NCBI GenBank assembly: GCA_002298925.1
Contig: DBMM01000011.1
Location: forward strand, 1 to 64,000
Source of the DNA: Geobacter sp. UBA698
GTDB lineage: Bacteria > Desulfobacterota > Desulfuromonadia > Geobacterales > Pseudopelobacteraceae
Length of the DNA stretch: 64,000 bases
Direction: 5' to 3'
The notes beneath the pieces were generated by a model, which was given only the letters and a program-made list of their open reading frames with translations, was not told the DNA's origin and ran no database searches. Numbering within the stretch: the stretch's first letter is position 1; every line of letters starts with the position of its first letter. Made by a program: the position numbers and the translations under genes. Shown here piece after piece: positions 53,162 through 64,000 of the stretch.

Positions 53162-55075
53162 ATGCATATATTTCGGACATCTCTCTCTCTGCTCTGCTCG
53201 GTGCTTTTTTTATGCGGCTTTAGTTGGGGATTAGGCAGCGATCAGTGCAAGGAGGCCCAGGAGAAGGCCGCTACTCTTCACAAGCTGGGCGATGACGCCC
53301 TGATCCGCCAGACCGAAGCCAAAATCGTGTCACTCTGTCCTGACGGGGCGGCGGCGCACTATATTTCGGCCGTGCAGCTTGAGCGGGTCGGAAACGTGGA
53401 CGGAGCCATCACCGAGTATCGCAAGGCGCTGCAGCAGAACGCTTTCCCCCTGGCAAGCGGCAATCTGGGACTGCTCTATGCACAGAAAGGGATGAACGAC
53501 GAGGCCTCGGTTGAATTGACCCGCGGACTGGCCTCGATTTCCGACCCCAAATACCACAAAGCCCTGGGACTGATTCTGGCTGAGCGCAAGGTCTATCCCC
53601 TGGCCATCTATCACCTCAACGAGGCTGGCCGCGATTTGACCCGGGATGCCGACGTGTTTATTGCCCTGGCTGAGATCCATGGAGCCATGGGGCAGCCGGA
53701 CAAGGTTCTGGCGGAGTACCGGCGGGCATTGACGGCTGACCCCAACAGCGAAAAGGCACATCTCGGCATCGCCAGGGTCTATCTTGCCCGCAACGAGCAG
53801 GACAAGGCGCTGGATCAGCTCAAAAAGGCGGAAGTGTCCAATCCCCAGAATCGCGATCTGCACCTGATGATGGCCGGTATCTACGAGAAGAAAGGGGATG
53901 CCAAGGTGGCGGAATACCAGTACCTGCTGGGGGGCAAGCCCAAGGCCAGGCCTGTGATGGCTGTTCTGGCGTCCGCAGCGCAGCCGGGTGCAGTGGCGTC
54001 CGGGGCGGGCCCGCTTGATGAAAAAAACGAGCAGATGCTTAAGGCAGCCATCAAGGAGTCACCTGACAAGGCGGTTGAAGCCTACGAAAAGCTTGGTAAT
54101 CTGTACCGGCTCGCCGGCCGGGATGCCGAGGCCATTGCGGCCTATCAGGAGGCAGCCTACCGCAAAAGCACCAGCAGCAGTGTCTATCTCAACCTGGGGA
54201 TTCTCCACGAAAAAGGGGGCAAGCTTGACGAGGCGGTCGTGGATTACAAACAGGCCATCCGGGTCAATCCGGACGACGCCGATGCCCATTTGCGTCTGGC
54301 TGAGATCCGTAATTCCCGCGGTTTCAACCAGGAGGCGGTGGAGCAGTACAGTGAATTTCTGCGGCTCAAGCCGGACAGTCCTGACATTCAGCTGAAACTG
54401 GCCAGAATCTTCGCCAGGAGCAAGGAATACAACCTGGCAATCAGCGCTTACAGTGCCGTGCTGAAACACTCACCCGACAACGCCGACGCCAACCGGGAGA
54501 TCGCCCAGACCTACAAGGCCAAGGGCATGAACGACAAGGCGGTGGAACACTATAAAAAAGCCATTGCCCAGCAGAAGGATGATCAGGAGTCACGCAACTC
54601 CCTGATTGCGCTCTACGTCAAGAACAAGCAGTATGACGAGATCACCGGCCTGCTCAAGGAGTCGGTGCAGCTTTTTCCGGATGATGCCAACAACCACTAC
54701 AAGCTGGGGCTGATTTACGAGTTCAGAAAAGACTATGATAACGCCATTGCCAGCTACAAGAAGTCTACCGACCTGAAACCGGATCACGCCCGTTCGCTTA
54801 ATGCCCTGGGGCGGCTGTACATGAAGACCGGCCGGATCAGCGAAGCCAAAGAGGTGCTTGAGGCTGCCAAAAAAGCCGACCCCTCCCTGGAAGAAACCTC
54901 GGTGCTGCTGAACAACGTTCGCGATGAGTTCAACCCCGAACCCCGCAAGATCAGTAATAAACTCAAGAGCTCCCGCTCCAAGTCAGTCAAAAAAGGGAAA
55001 AAAACTTCCAAGGGTTCAAAGAAATCCAAAGCGACCAAGGCCCACAAGCCAGTGGCTAAATCCAAAAAAAAATAA
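53162..55075 (+). CDS. Secreted tetratricopeptide-repeat protein with lysine-rich tail
   Basis: The 637-residue protein has a signal peptide (MHIFRTSLSLLCSVLFLCGF, cut near residue 24) and then many TPR units of 34 residues, such as NVDGAITEYRKALQQNAFP, DEAVVDYKQAIRVNPDDADA and DKAVEHYKKAIAQQKDD. It probably serves as a periplasmic protein-protein scaffold. The last 40 residues are dominated by Lys and Ser, which could bind nucleic acid, polysaccharide or acidic lipids. ATG 53162 is chosen because AAGGAAG lies upstream and the signal peptide starts there. It stands alone with its own promoter. Confidence 0.88.
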   Translation: MHIFRTSLSLLCSVLFLCGFSWGLGSDQCKEAQEKAATLHKLGDDALIRQTEAKIVSLCPDGAAAHYISAVQLERVGNVDGAITEYRKALQQNAFPLASGNLGLLYAQKGMNDEASVELTRGLASISDPKYHKALGLILAERKVYPLAIYHLNEAGRDLTRDADVFIALAEIHGAMGQPDKVLAEYRRALTADPNSEKAHLGIARVYLARNEQDKALDQLKKAEVSNPQNRDLHLMMAGIYEKKGDAKVAEYQYLLGGKPKARPVMAVLASAAQPGAVASGAGPLDEKNEQMLKAAIKESPDKAVEAYEKLGNLYRLAGRDAEAIAAYQEAAYRKSTSSSVYLNLGILHEKGGKLDEAVVDYKQAIRVNPDDADAHLRLAEIRNSRGFNQEAVEQYSEFLRLKPDSPDIQLKLARIFARSKEYNLAISAYSAVLKHSPDNADANREIAQTYKAKGMNDKAVEHYKKAIAQQKDDQESRNSLIALYVKNKQYDEITGLLKESVQLFPDDANNHYKLGLIYEFRKDYDNAIASYKKSTDLKPDHARSLNALGRLYMKTGRISEAKEVLEAAKKADPSLEETSVLLNNVRDEFNPEPRKISNKLKSSRSKSVKKGKKTSKGSKKSKATKAHKPVAKSKKK

Positions 55076-55161
55076 CATGAACCCATGGTGACGGCGCTGC
55101 CTGTTCCGTAGAGACTGTCCCGGCAGACAGCGCCCTGGCATCATTTCTGGGGGAAAATCAA

Positions 55162-58100
55162 ATGACAAAACAGCCCGGTCCCAAGGCTCCCTACTTTCCC
55201 CATGTCATTCAGATCTCTGCCCGCCACTGGCAGTCGCTGGAACTGGGGACTCTTTCCCGGCTCATTTCCGAACGGGGCATTCCCGCCATCATTTTTTATC
55301 GGCAACTGGCCCTGAAGCTGAACCGGCAGCATCCGCCGGGGGCGCCACCGGTGCATGCCGGACATCTCAACCTGTATGCCACCCTGCAGAAATGCTATCG
55401 CCATCTGCTGGATGTGGTGGCTGAGGACAAATCTCCCGGTCTGCTTGTGCAGGCCTTGCGCCATGGCGGCATCGAGCCCGATGCCGTTGCGGTCAGGCAG
55501 GTCATGGCCGGCATGGTGGAGCAGTTTCCGCCGCAGGCCGTGTTGATGGGCAGCGAAGATGCGGCCGGATGGCTCGCCGCCGCGATTCGGGCTGACGAGC
55601 GCAGACGGATAGTGCTGCGGGAGGCGCTCCTGCTGAGTCTTGCTGCGGAAAACAGTGCCCTGGCTCCGTTTCGTGAAATTCTGGACGACAGCGAACTAAC
55701 CGAAATCTGTGGGGAGTATCCCCGTCTGGTCGCAGCCATGACACAGGTCCTGGCCCATGGGCCGCTGCTGGACGAGGTCGGCATGACCTTGATCGAAGCC
55801 CTGCGTGCACCGATCAAGGCGTCGCCCGATGATCTGGCCGGGCAGGTCGGTTTCATTCGTGAACACTGGAACCTGCTGCTGCCGGCTGAACTGCTGGAAG
55901 AGGTGGAGATCGCCTTCGACATTCTGCTGGAAGAAGAACGTGAAAGGGGCTGGGGGGGCGAACCGGGCCCGCCGCCGGTGCTGGAGTTCGGTTGGGGGCG
56001 CGGCGGACACGGCGGCCAGGGTGGCGGTCATGGTGCTGTCCATGACGGCAGCTCGATCTTTGGCGGCTACGATTACCCCGAGTACGAAAATTTCTCATCG
56101 GATGCCGACTGGATGTCCAATGTGGTTCTGCTGGCCAAGATGGTTTACGTCTGGCTGGACCAGCTCAGTCGGCAGCATGGTCAACAGATCAGCCGTCTCG
56201 ACCAGATCCCGGATGCGGAGCTGCGGCGGCTGGCAACTGCCGGTTTCAGCGGGCTCTGGCTGATCGGGATCTGGGAACGCTCGCCCGCTTCCCAGCGGAT
56301 CAAGCAGCTGTGCGGCAACCCCGATGCGATCGCCTCGGCCTATTCCTTGTACGATTACGAGATTGCTGCCGACCTGGGGGGCTGGCCGGCACTGGCCAAC
56401 CTGCGCGAACGGGCCTTTGCCCACGGCATCCGTCTGGCCAGCGACATGGTTCCCAACCATACCGGCATCCATTCCCGCTGGGTGCTGCAGCACCCGGACT
56501 GGTTCGTCCAGACCGATTATCCCCCCTTTCCGACCTATCAGTTCAGCGGCGAGGATCTTTCCCATTCCCCCGACGCGGTCATCCAGATCGAGGATGGCTA
56601 CTGGACCAAGACCGACGCGGCTGTCGTCTTCCGCTACATCGAGCGCTCCACCGGTCGCACCCGCTACATCTACCACGGCAATGACGGCACCTCCATCCCC
56701 TGGAATGATACCGCCCAGCTCAACTACCTGCTGCCCGAGGTGCGCGAGGCTGTCATCCAGACCATCCTGCACGTGGCCCGCAACTTTCCCATCATCCGTT
56801 TCGACGCCGCCATGACCCTGGCCAAGAAGCATTACCAGCGGCTCTGGTTTCCGATCCGCGGCCTGGGAGGCGGCATTCCCTCCCGTGCCGGGCATGGCAT
56901 GAGCCGGGAGGAATTTGACGCCGTCTTCCCGGTGGAGTTCTGGCGCGAGGTGGTTGACCGGGTGGCTGCCGAGGCGCCCGACACCCTGCTCCTGGCCGAG
57001 GCCTTCTGGATGATGGAGGGTTATTTCGTCCGGACGCTGGGCATGCATCGGGTCTACAACAGCGCCTTCATGAACATGCTCAAAATGGAGGAGAACACCA
57101 AGTACCGCCAGACCATCAAGAACGTGCTGGAGTTCAATCCCGAGGTGCTCAAGCGTTTTGTCAATTTCATGAACAACCCGGACGAGAAAACGGCGGTGGA
57201 ACAGTTCGGCGCCCAGGGCAAGTATTTCGGGGCCTGTGTGCTGATGGTGACCATGCCCGGCCTGCCCATGTTCGGCCATGGCCAGATCGAGGGTTTCCGT
57301 GAGAAGTACGGCATGGAATACAAACGGGCCTACTGGGACGAGCAGGTTGACGAGGGGATGGTGCGGGCCCACGAAATGTGGATTTTTCCGCTGCTGCGCC
57401 GCCGTTGGCTTTTTTCAGGCTCAGAAAATTTTGTCCTGTACGATTTTTATGCCGGTTCAGCAGTTGATGAGAATGTCTTTGCCTACAGTAACCGTGCGGC
57501 TGACCAGCGGGCCCTGGTGCTGTACCACAACCGCTACGCCGCCACGGCCGGCTGGATCAGGGAGTCGGCCGCCTTCGCCGTCAACGGCGGGGGCAGCGAG
57601 CCTGAGCTGCGACGGACAACGCTGGGGGAGGCGCTGGGGATCGCTGCTGAGGACGGAATCTACTACTCCTTTCGCGATGCTGTCAGTGGTCTGGAGTACC
57701 TGCGCAAGGGGCGCGAGCTGTGTGATAAAGGTCTCTACGCCGAACTGGGCGAATATGAATTCCATGTCTTCGTTGATTTCCGCGAAATCGGTGATGACGA
57801 CCAGGGCTCCTGGGCCGGCCTCTGTGCGGCTCTTAACGGCCGTGGCGTGGAAAGCCTGGATGACGAGCGTCGCCAGGTGCGCTATGCCTCGCTGAACGCC
57901 GCATTCAGGTCGGCGCTCGGGCATTTGCCGCAACAGCCCGGTACGGCACTGGCAGATGTCCTGGGGGAAGACCAGCCCCTGATCCATGACTGCCGACGGT
58001 TTCTGGCGATTTTGCACGCCCAGACCGGCGCCAAGACTGCTGATAGTGTTGCAAAACTGGAAGCACTGACCCTCTCGCTGGCCTTGATGTCATCCCTGCC

Positions 58101-58764
58101 GAAGCTGAAGTTGAGTGTCAAAGAGTCCCGCCAGCTCCTCGCTGTCCTGCGGCCGCTGCTGGAAACACCCCCCGGGATGAAGTTGCTGCTGGCCTGGCTG
58201 CTGCTGCATGATACCGGGGCTGAGGCATTTGACCGTTTCGGGCTTGATTACAGTCTGGGGTACTGCCAGTTGCCTGATGGGCAGATCCGCATCGACCGCT
58301 TCAGCGCGATGTTGCTACGGGCCCTGCTGGAACTGGCGGGGTGCGGATCGGATTCCGAATCACTGCCGGTTGCGGAGGTTTTCGGACTGCCGGCCTGCAG
58401 CGCCTTCATGGCTGTTCATGAAAGCGAAGCGGTGGTCTGGTTCAACAAGGAACGCTTCGAGTTGCTGCTGCAGTGGTGCCTGTTGACGCGTCTGGCTGAG
58501 GTTGCTGCCGGTCGTCCATCGACACGCGAGATATCCACCTGGTTCGGCAAAGCGGCCAGGGAACTGCGGCGTTTGACGGACATGGCGGCCCATGCCGGTT
58601 ACCGGCTGAAACTGTTTATGGGACTGATAGCACCGCCTCAAGGGAGCGTGGCTGCCGGGGTCAAGAAGGCTGTCAAGAAGGGCGAAGCGAGGAAGAAGAG
58701 TGATGCTAAACGCGTTGCTGGGACGCATACGACAGAAACACCGGACGATAGCCTACCCGGCTGA
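55162..58764 (+). CDS. Large GH13 (alpha-amylase family) protein with unknown flanking domains
   Basis: The 1200-residue product has no signal peptide. Residues 1 to about 290 are unrecognised, ending in a Gly/His-rich linker (WGRGGHGGQGGGHG). The GH13 barrel covers about 300-740: SDMVPNHTGIH (region I, about 427), IRFDAAMTLAKKHY with nucleophile Asp548, LLLAEAFWMMEG with acid/base Glu613, and FMNNPDE with Asp674. The His of the usual NHD in region IV is replaced by Pro. The last 450 residues are not recognised and end in a Lys-rich tail. It may act on glycogen or maltosyl compounds in the cytoplasm; the substrate is unknown. Its 3' end overlaps the next gene by about 60 bp. Confidence 0.85.
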   Translation: MTKQPGPKAPYFPHVIQISARHWQSLELGTLSRLISERGIPAIIFYRQLALKLNRQHPPGAPPVHAGHLNLYATLQKCYRHLLDVVAEDKSPGLLVQALRHGGIEPDAVAVRQVMAGMVEQFPPQAVLMGSEDAAGWLAAAIRADERRRIVLREALLLSLAAENSALAPFREILDDSELTEICGEYPRLVAAMTQVLAHGPLLDEVGMTLIEALRAPIKASPDDLAGQVGFIREHWNLLLPAELLEEVEIAFDILLEEERERGWGGEPGPPPVLEFGWGRGGHGGQGGGHGAVHDGSSIFGGYDYPEYENFSSDADWMSNVVLLAKMVYVWLDQLSRQHGQQISRLDQIPDAELRRLATAGFSGLWLIGIWERSPASQRIKQLCGNPDAIASAYSLYDYEIAADLGGWPALANLRERAFAHGIRLASDMVPNHTGIHSRWVLQHPDWFVQTDYPPFPTYQFSGEDLSHSPDAVIQIEDGYWTKTDAAVVFRYIERSTGRTRYIYHGNDGTSIPWNDTAQLNYLLPEVREAVIQTILHVARNFPIIRFDAAMTLAKKHYQRLWFPIRGLGGGIPSRAGHGMSREEFDAVFPVEFWREVVDRVAAEAPDTLLLAEAFWMMEGYFVRTLGMHRVYNSAFMNMLKMEENTKYRQTIKNVLEFNPEVLKRFVNFMNNPDEKTAVEQFGAQGKYFGACVLMVTMPGLPMFGHGQIEGFREKYGMEYKRAYWDEQVDEGMVRAHEMWIFPLLRRRWLFSGSENFVLYDFYAGSAVDENVFAYSNRAADQRALVLYHNRYAATAGWIRESAAFAVNGGGSEPELRRTTLGEALGIAAEDGIYYSFRDAVSGLEYLRKGRELCDKGLYAELGEYEFHVFVDFREIGDDDQGSWAGLCAALNGRGVESLDDERRQVRYASLNAAFRSALGHLPQQPGTALADVLGEDQPLIHDCRRFLAILHAQTGAKTADSVAKLEALTLSLALMSSLPKLKLSVKESRQLLAVLRPLLETPPGMKLLLAWLLLHDTGAEAFDRFGLDYSLGYCQLPDGQIRIDRFSAMLLRALLELAGCGSDSESLPVAEVFGLPACSAFMAVHESEAVVWFNKERFELLLQWCLLTRLAEVAAGRPSTREISTWFGKAARELRRLTDMAAHAGYRLKLFMGLIAPPQGSVAAGVKKAVKKGEARKKSDAKRVAGTHTTETPDDSLPG

Positions 58765-59458
58765 GCCGGCGCTTCTGCCGGAACTGTTTCGCGGCTATCC
58801 AGGCCTGGATCAGGACAAGTGCCCCGCCGGCTGTGCGGTCTGCAGTGAGGCCTGTCCGAGCGGTGCCATCTTTCATGCCAACGGACTGGCGCTGGATATG
58901 GGCAAGTGCCTGTTCTGTCCGGAGTGTGTGCGGGCCTGCCCGGCCGGCGCCATCAGTTTTACCCGTGACGAAAAACTGGCGGCCTCCCAGCGGGAGGACC
59001 TGGTGGTCAGGGCGGGAGAGGAGCGCCGTCTGGCCCATGCCCTCGGCCAGGAGCTGCTGTCGCTTCTGGGGCGTTCCCTCAAGCTGCGCGAGGTGAGCGC
59101 CGGCGGCTGCAATGCCTGCGAGGCCGATACCAACGTGCTCTCCACGGTCGGTTTTGACCTGGGGCGCTTCGGCATCCAGTTCGTGGCCTCTCCGCGTAAT
59201 GCCGACGGGATCTATGTCACCGGTCCGGTCACCGAAAACATGCGCAGCGCCCTGATGAAAACCTGGGAGGCGATTCCGGGACCGAAGATCGTGATCGCCG
59301 CCGGCGCCTGTGCCATTGATGGCGGCCCATATCACGGCCGGCCGGAGGTCCATGACGGCATCGACAAGTTTTTGCCGGTGGACCTGTATGTCCCCGGCTG
59401 TCCACCCCATCCGGTCACCATTCTGGATGGTTTACTGCGGCTTTTGGAACGAATCTGA
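58703..59458 (+). CDS. Ferredoxin/NuoB-like (hydrogenase small-subunit type) protein, orphan
   Basis: The 251-residue protein joins a two-cluster ferredoxin domain (CPAGCAVCSEACPSGAI and CLFCPECVRACPAGAI, residues about 35-85) to a NuoB/HycG-type domain. The latter keeps all four ligands of the proximal [4Fe-4S] cluster: SAGGCNACEAD, AAGACAIDGG and VPGCPPHP. In group 4 hydrogenases and complex I this subunit pairs with a NuoD-like large subunit, but none is encoded nearby. ATG 58703 is preferred; GAGGAAGAAG precedes it, inside the end of the GH13 gene. A terminator follows. Confidence 0.87.
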   Translation: MLNALLGRIRQKHRTIAYPAEPALLPELFRGYPGLDQDKCPAGCAVCSEACPSGAIFHANGLALDMGKCLFCPECVRACPAGAISFTRDEKLAASQREDLVVRAGEERRLAHALGQELLSLLGRSLKLREVSAGGCNACEADTNVLSTVGFDLGRFGIQFVASPRNADGIYVTGPVTENMRSALMKTWEAIPGPKIVIAAGACAIDGGPYHGRPEVHDGIDKFLPVDLYVPGCPPHPVTILDGLLRLLERI

Positions 59459-59482
59459 TGTCCTGAAAAAATATAAAACAAA

Positions 59483-59520
59483 AAAAGCCCTCCCGGGAGC
59501 AACGTCCCTGGAGGGCTTTT
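59483..59520. terminator. Bidirectional terminator between the NuoB-like gene and purA
   Basis: AAAAGCCCTCC pairs with GGAGGGCTTTT around a 16-nt loop that can pair further; A and T runs lie on both sides. Confidence 0.88.
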
Positions 59521-59538
59521 CTGTGTAGTAATTGAGGG

Positions 59539-62143
<2,605 letters not shown>

Positions 62144-62147
<4 letters not shown>

Positions 62148-63673
62148 TCGACCTTCTTGATTGCCAGTGATGATGCGCCTCGGGTCGAGACGCTGGGGCG
62201 CTGCACGGTCTGCAGGATCAGTAGTTCATTGCGGGCATCGTCGTAATAGTAATCCGGCATGTAGTTCTGGGTGTCGCGGGTACGCCATTTTTCAGCCAGG
62301 CTGGAGCCATCCCAGGTAAAGCAGTGCACGGCACCCTTCTTATAGGAGCGGGCATTGCCCAGAACCCAGAAACCGTCATTCTTGCCGACCAGGATCTCCC
62401 CTTTGGATGAAACCTGGATGCGCTGGTTCATGAAGACCCAACGGCTTTTGTCTCCGGTTACCCGCACGTTGGCGTCGTCGTCCCTCTGGAAATACAGTTC
62501 CGATCCGCCGAACTTGTCGTTGCTGCGCCACAGTTCCTTCAGCTCCTGGTCATAGACGACCAGGTAGCCGTCCGGATTGATGGCGATGGTCTGCAGTTTG
62601 CCGTCACTGTCGCGGAACTGGTTGAAGCTGTAGATGCTGGCGTATCTGGGCATTTTGATCGGGTTCTTAAGGGCGATGGTTGATCCGTTGCGGACAGCTT
62701 CGGCCACATCGCCGTAGAAATCGTCCTCACGCCCCATGGACTGTGCGTAAAGTTTTTTGGGGCCACCGGCCAGACTGAAGCTGCGGAAATAGTAGGGGAG
62801 CTTTTGGGCTGCCAGAACCAGCTTGTCGCCCTTGACCTGCCAGACCTGCGATGAAAGTTCGTCGGAGCGCAGGATGGTGAGATAGATTTCAGTGGCACCG
62901 TCGCTACCCTCCAGGGTGTCCACGGAAAGGATCTTCTCAGAATTGCCCAGTTCCGTTTCAGCCACCAGCTTCATGTCGTTTGACTGGCGGTAGTAGGACA
63001 GGCGGCGCTCTTCGGCCAGGAATATTTCCCGGCTGCCGTCCGGCAGGGTTTTGCCGGTTGCGATCAGGTTGGCTGCACCGTTCAGGCGCTTGCTCAGCCA
63101 GCCGCCAGCGCTACCCTGCTCGTAATCGCGCGGTTTGATGAATTCGGCAGCCGGCGCTTTATTGAGTTGTGGCTCTTTTTTAATGAAATCGGATTTGGGG
63201 GCGGCCAGCGGTGCGGCCACGACCGGAGCGACCATGGCTGGAGCAGCCATGGTTGCCGTGCTGCTGGACGGCAGGGGGGCGGCATAGATCTTGGCCAGAT
63301 CGGCCGAGAGTTTGTCGGCCAGCTTGCTAACGGCCGGGATCAGTTCATCCTGGCTCTCGCCCTGCACGAAGGCACGGGTCAGGGTCTTGCCGGCTGTGGT
63401 TTTAGCCAGGGCATCCACGCTGAATATCTTGCCGATGGTGACATAAGTGCCGCTGACAATGACATCAGCCTCACCGGCGCTGCTGACAGCCATGGTCCTG
63501 TCGCCGGTCAGGCGCGAAGATAGCAGCATCTGCAGGGTGGCCTTCATCTCGTCCCGGTTCGGTACGCCGATGGCGTTCATGTCAGCCACAAACACCCGCA
63601 CCTGGGCCGCCAAGACCGGCAGGGCCGTCAACGGAATCAGCAGTGCGGCCAGAATAATCAGCAGCTTTTTCAT
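62144..63673 (-). CDS. Secreted protein with VCBS/FG-GAP-like C-terminal propeller
   Basis: The 509-residue product has a signal peptide cut after VLAA (about residue 23). Residues 24-130 form a domain like those in curli-associated or flagellar assembly proteins ([14 protein letters not shown]...[13 protein letters not shown]). An Ala/Pro-rich linker follows. The C-terminal 320 residues contain repeated short strands with [20 protein letters not shown] and [20 protein letters not shown], consistent with a beta-propeller of FG-GAP type. Its function is unknown. It has its own promoter, and its stop overlaps hisZ by ATGA, an unusual partner for a secreted protein. Confidence 0.8.
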
Positions 63674-63705
63674 GGTGCCTCCACGACAGGATTGTCAACC
63701 TGCGA

Positions 63706-63734
63706 ATTATTGCACAAACTCAACCACAGGTCAA
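63706..63734 (-). promoter_or_regulatory. Promoter of the secreted protein-hisZ-purA transcript
   Basis: On the minus strand TTGACC (63734-63729) is followed after 17 bp by AATAAT (63711-63706), 32 bp before the start codon, which has GGAGG upstream. Confidence 0.65.
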
Positions 63735-63738
63735 AAAA

Positions 63739-63764
63739 AAAGGGCGGGATTGCTCCCGCCCTTT
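63739..63764 (-). terminator. Intrinsic terminator after the porin gene
   Basis: On the minus strand AAAGGGCGGGA pairs with TCCCGCCCTTT around a 4-nt loop, followed by a run of T residues. It lies 22 bp after the porin stop. Confidence 0.88.
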
Positions 63765-63786
63765 CGGACATCCGCTGAAACTCGGA

Positions 63787-64000
63787 CTAGAAGTTGAAGA
63801 TCAGGCTGGTACGAACGGTGTAGGGGTTCTCCGGATCTTTGACGGCCGCAACGTTGGCCGAACCTTTGTAGTAACCGCCCAGGATGACATAGGCCGCCTG
63901 CAGGCTGGCGGTCAGGTTGTCATACATCTTGTAGCCGGTCTCGATGTTGACCTCGGTACCCATGTAGTTGGTAGCGTTCCTGGCAGTGGCGCTGATACCA
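63787..64000 (-). CDS. C-terminal part of an outer-membrane beta-barrel protein (partial)
   Basis: The last 70 residues of a gene that continues past the window read as amphipathic strands: NYMGTEVNIETGYKMYDNLT, ASLQAAYVILGGYYKG, and the end YTVRTSLIFNF. A terminal phenylalanine in an alternating strand is the usual signal for insertion by the BAM machinery, so this is an outer-membrane porin or barrel. The exact family cannot be told from this part. The terminator follows directly. Confidence 0.82.
   Translation of the reverse strand, partial: GISATARNATNYMGTEVNIETGYKMYDNLTASLQAAYVILGGYYKGSANVAAVKDPENPYTVRTSLIFNF

Noticed and set aside
55076..55161. Hairpin GGCGCTGCC with GGCAGACAGCGCC considered as a terminator after the TPR gene
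   Set aside because: The arms pair imperfectly over a long loop and no T tract follows, so termination is not supported.

Overview
The window looks like a chromosomal segment of a Geobacter-like Desulfuromonadales bacterium (Geobacteraceae, possibly the Pelobacter propionicus/Trichlorobacter side of the family; the species is not decided here). Reasons are a PpcA-like triheme cytochrome c7, a GEMM-I riboswitch of the form typical of Geobacter, many cyclic-dinucleotide proteins, pyruvate phosphate dikinase, and selenocysteine decoding. Base composition and codon use look uniform and GC-rich. I see no insertion sequence, prophage, CRISPR array, rRNA or tRNA.

Layout. 1-5.3 kb: proA, typA, a periplasmic rhodanese with an in-frame UGA, and a membrane diguanylate cyclase. 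5.3-5.9 kb: a small membrane protein behind a GEMM riboswitch (minus strand). 6.1-11.5 kb: two cobalamin methyltransferase genes, a lipoprotein, and SAM-I riboswitch-metX-ttcA. 11.3-15.0 kb (minus): PilZ, BioD/DRTGG ATPase, flbD, motA, motB and a small membrane ORF. 15.1-18.0 kb: TPP riboswitch, thiS-thiG-thiE and a radical SAM gene. 18.0-24.0 kb: a degenerate GGDEF protein, gltX, an orphan NiFe hydrogenase large subunit and uvrB. 24.0-28.0 kb: ppcA-like cytochrome, gspG, ppdK. 28.0-33 kb: AMMECR1, def, ACT protein, molybdopterin oxidoreductase. 31.8-36.7 kb (minus): histidine kinase, response regulator, selB, glycosyltransferase. 36.8-41 kb: membrane protein, JAMM-DinG helicase fusion, split chromate transporter. 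41-45.6 kb: mtnA-glnE-AhpD-like selenoprotein. 45.6-51.9 kb (minus): def, fmt, DUF116, solute-binding lipoprotein and a frameshifted hybrid kinase. 52-59.5 kb: HDOD and TPR proteins, a 1200-residue GH13-like protein, a ferredoxin/NuoB-like protein. 59.5-64 kb (minus): porin end, secreted repeat protein, hisZ, purA.

Main result. Two genes look truncated because an in-frame UGA would be read as stop: the rhodanese (UGA at 3877) and an AhpD-like protein (UGA at 45425). Each UGA is followed, at bacterial SECIS distance, by a stem-loop with GG in a short apical loop. The same window carries selB, the dedicated elongation factor, so both are best read as selenoproteins.

A second theme is cyclic-dinucleotide signalling: two GGDEF proteins, a PilZ protein next to the flagellar stator genes, and a GEMM-I aptamer whose 3' core is also the 5' arm of an intrinsic terminator. 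SAM-I, TPP and GEMM leaders all end in recognisable terminators.
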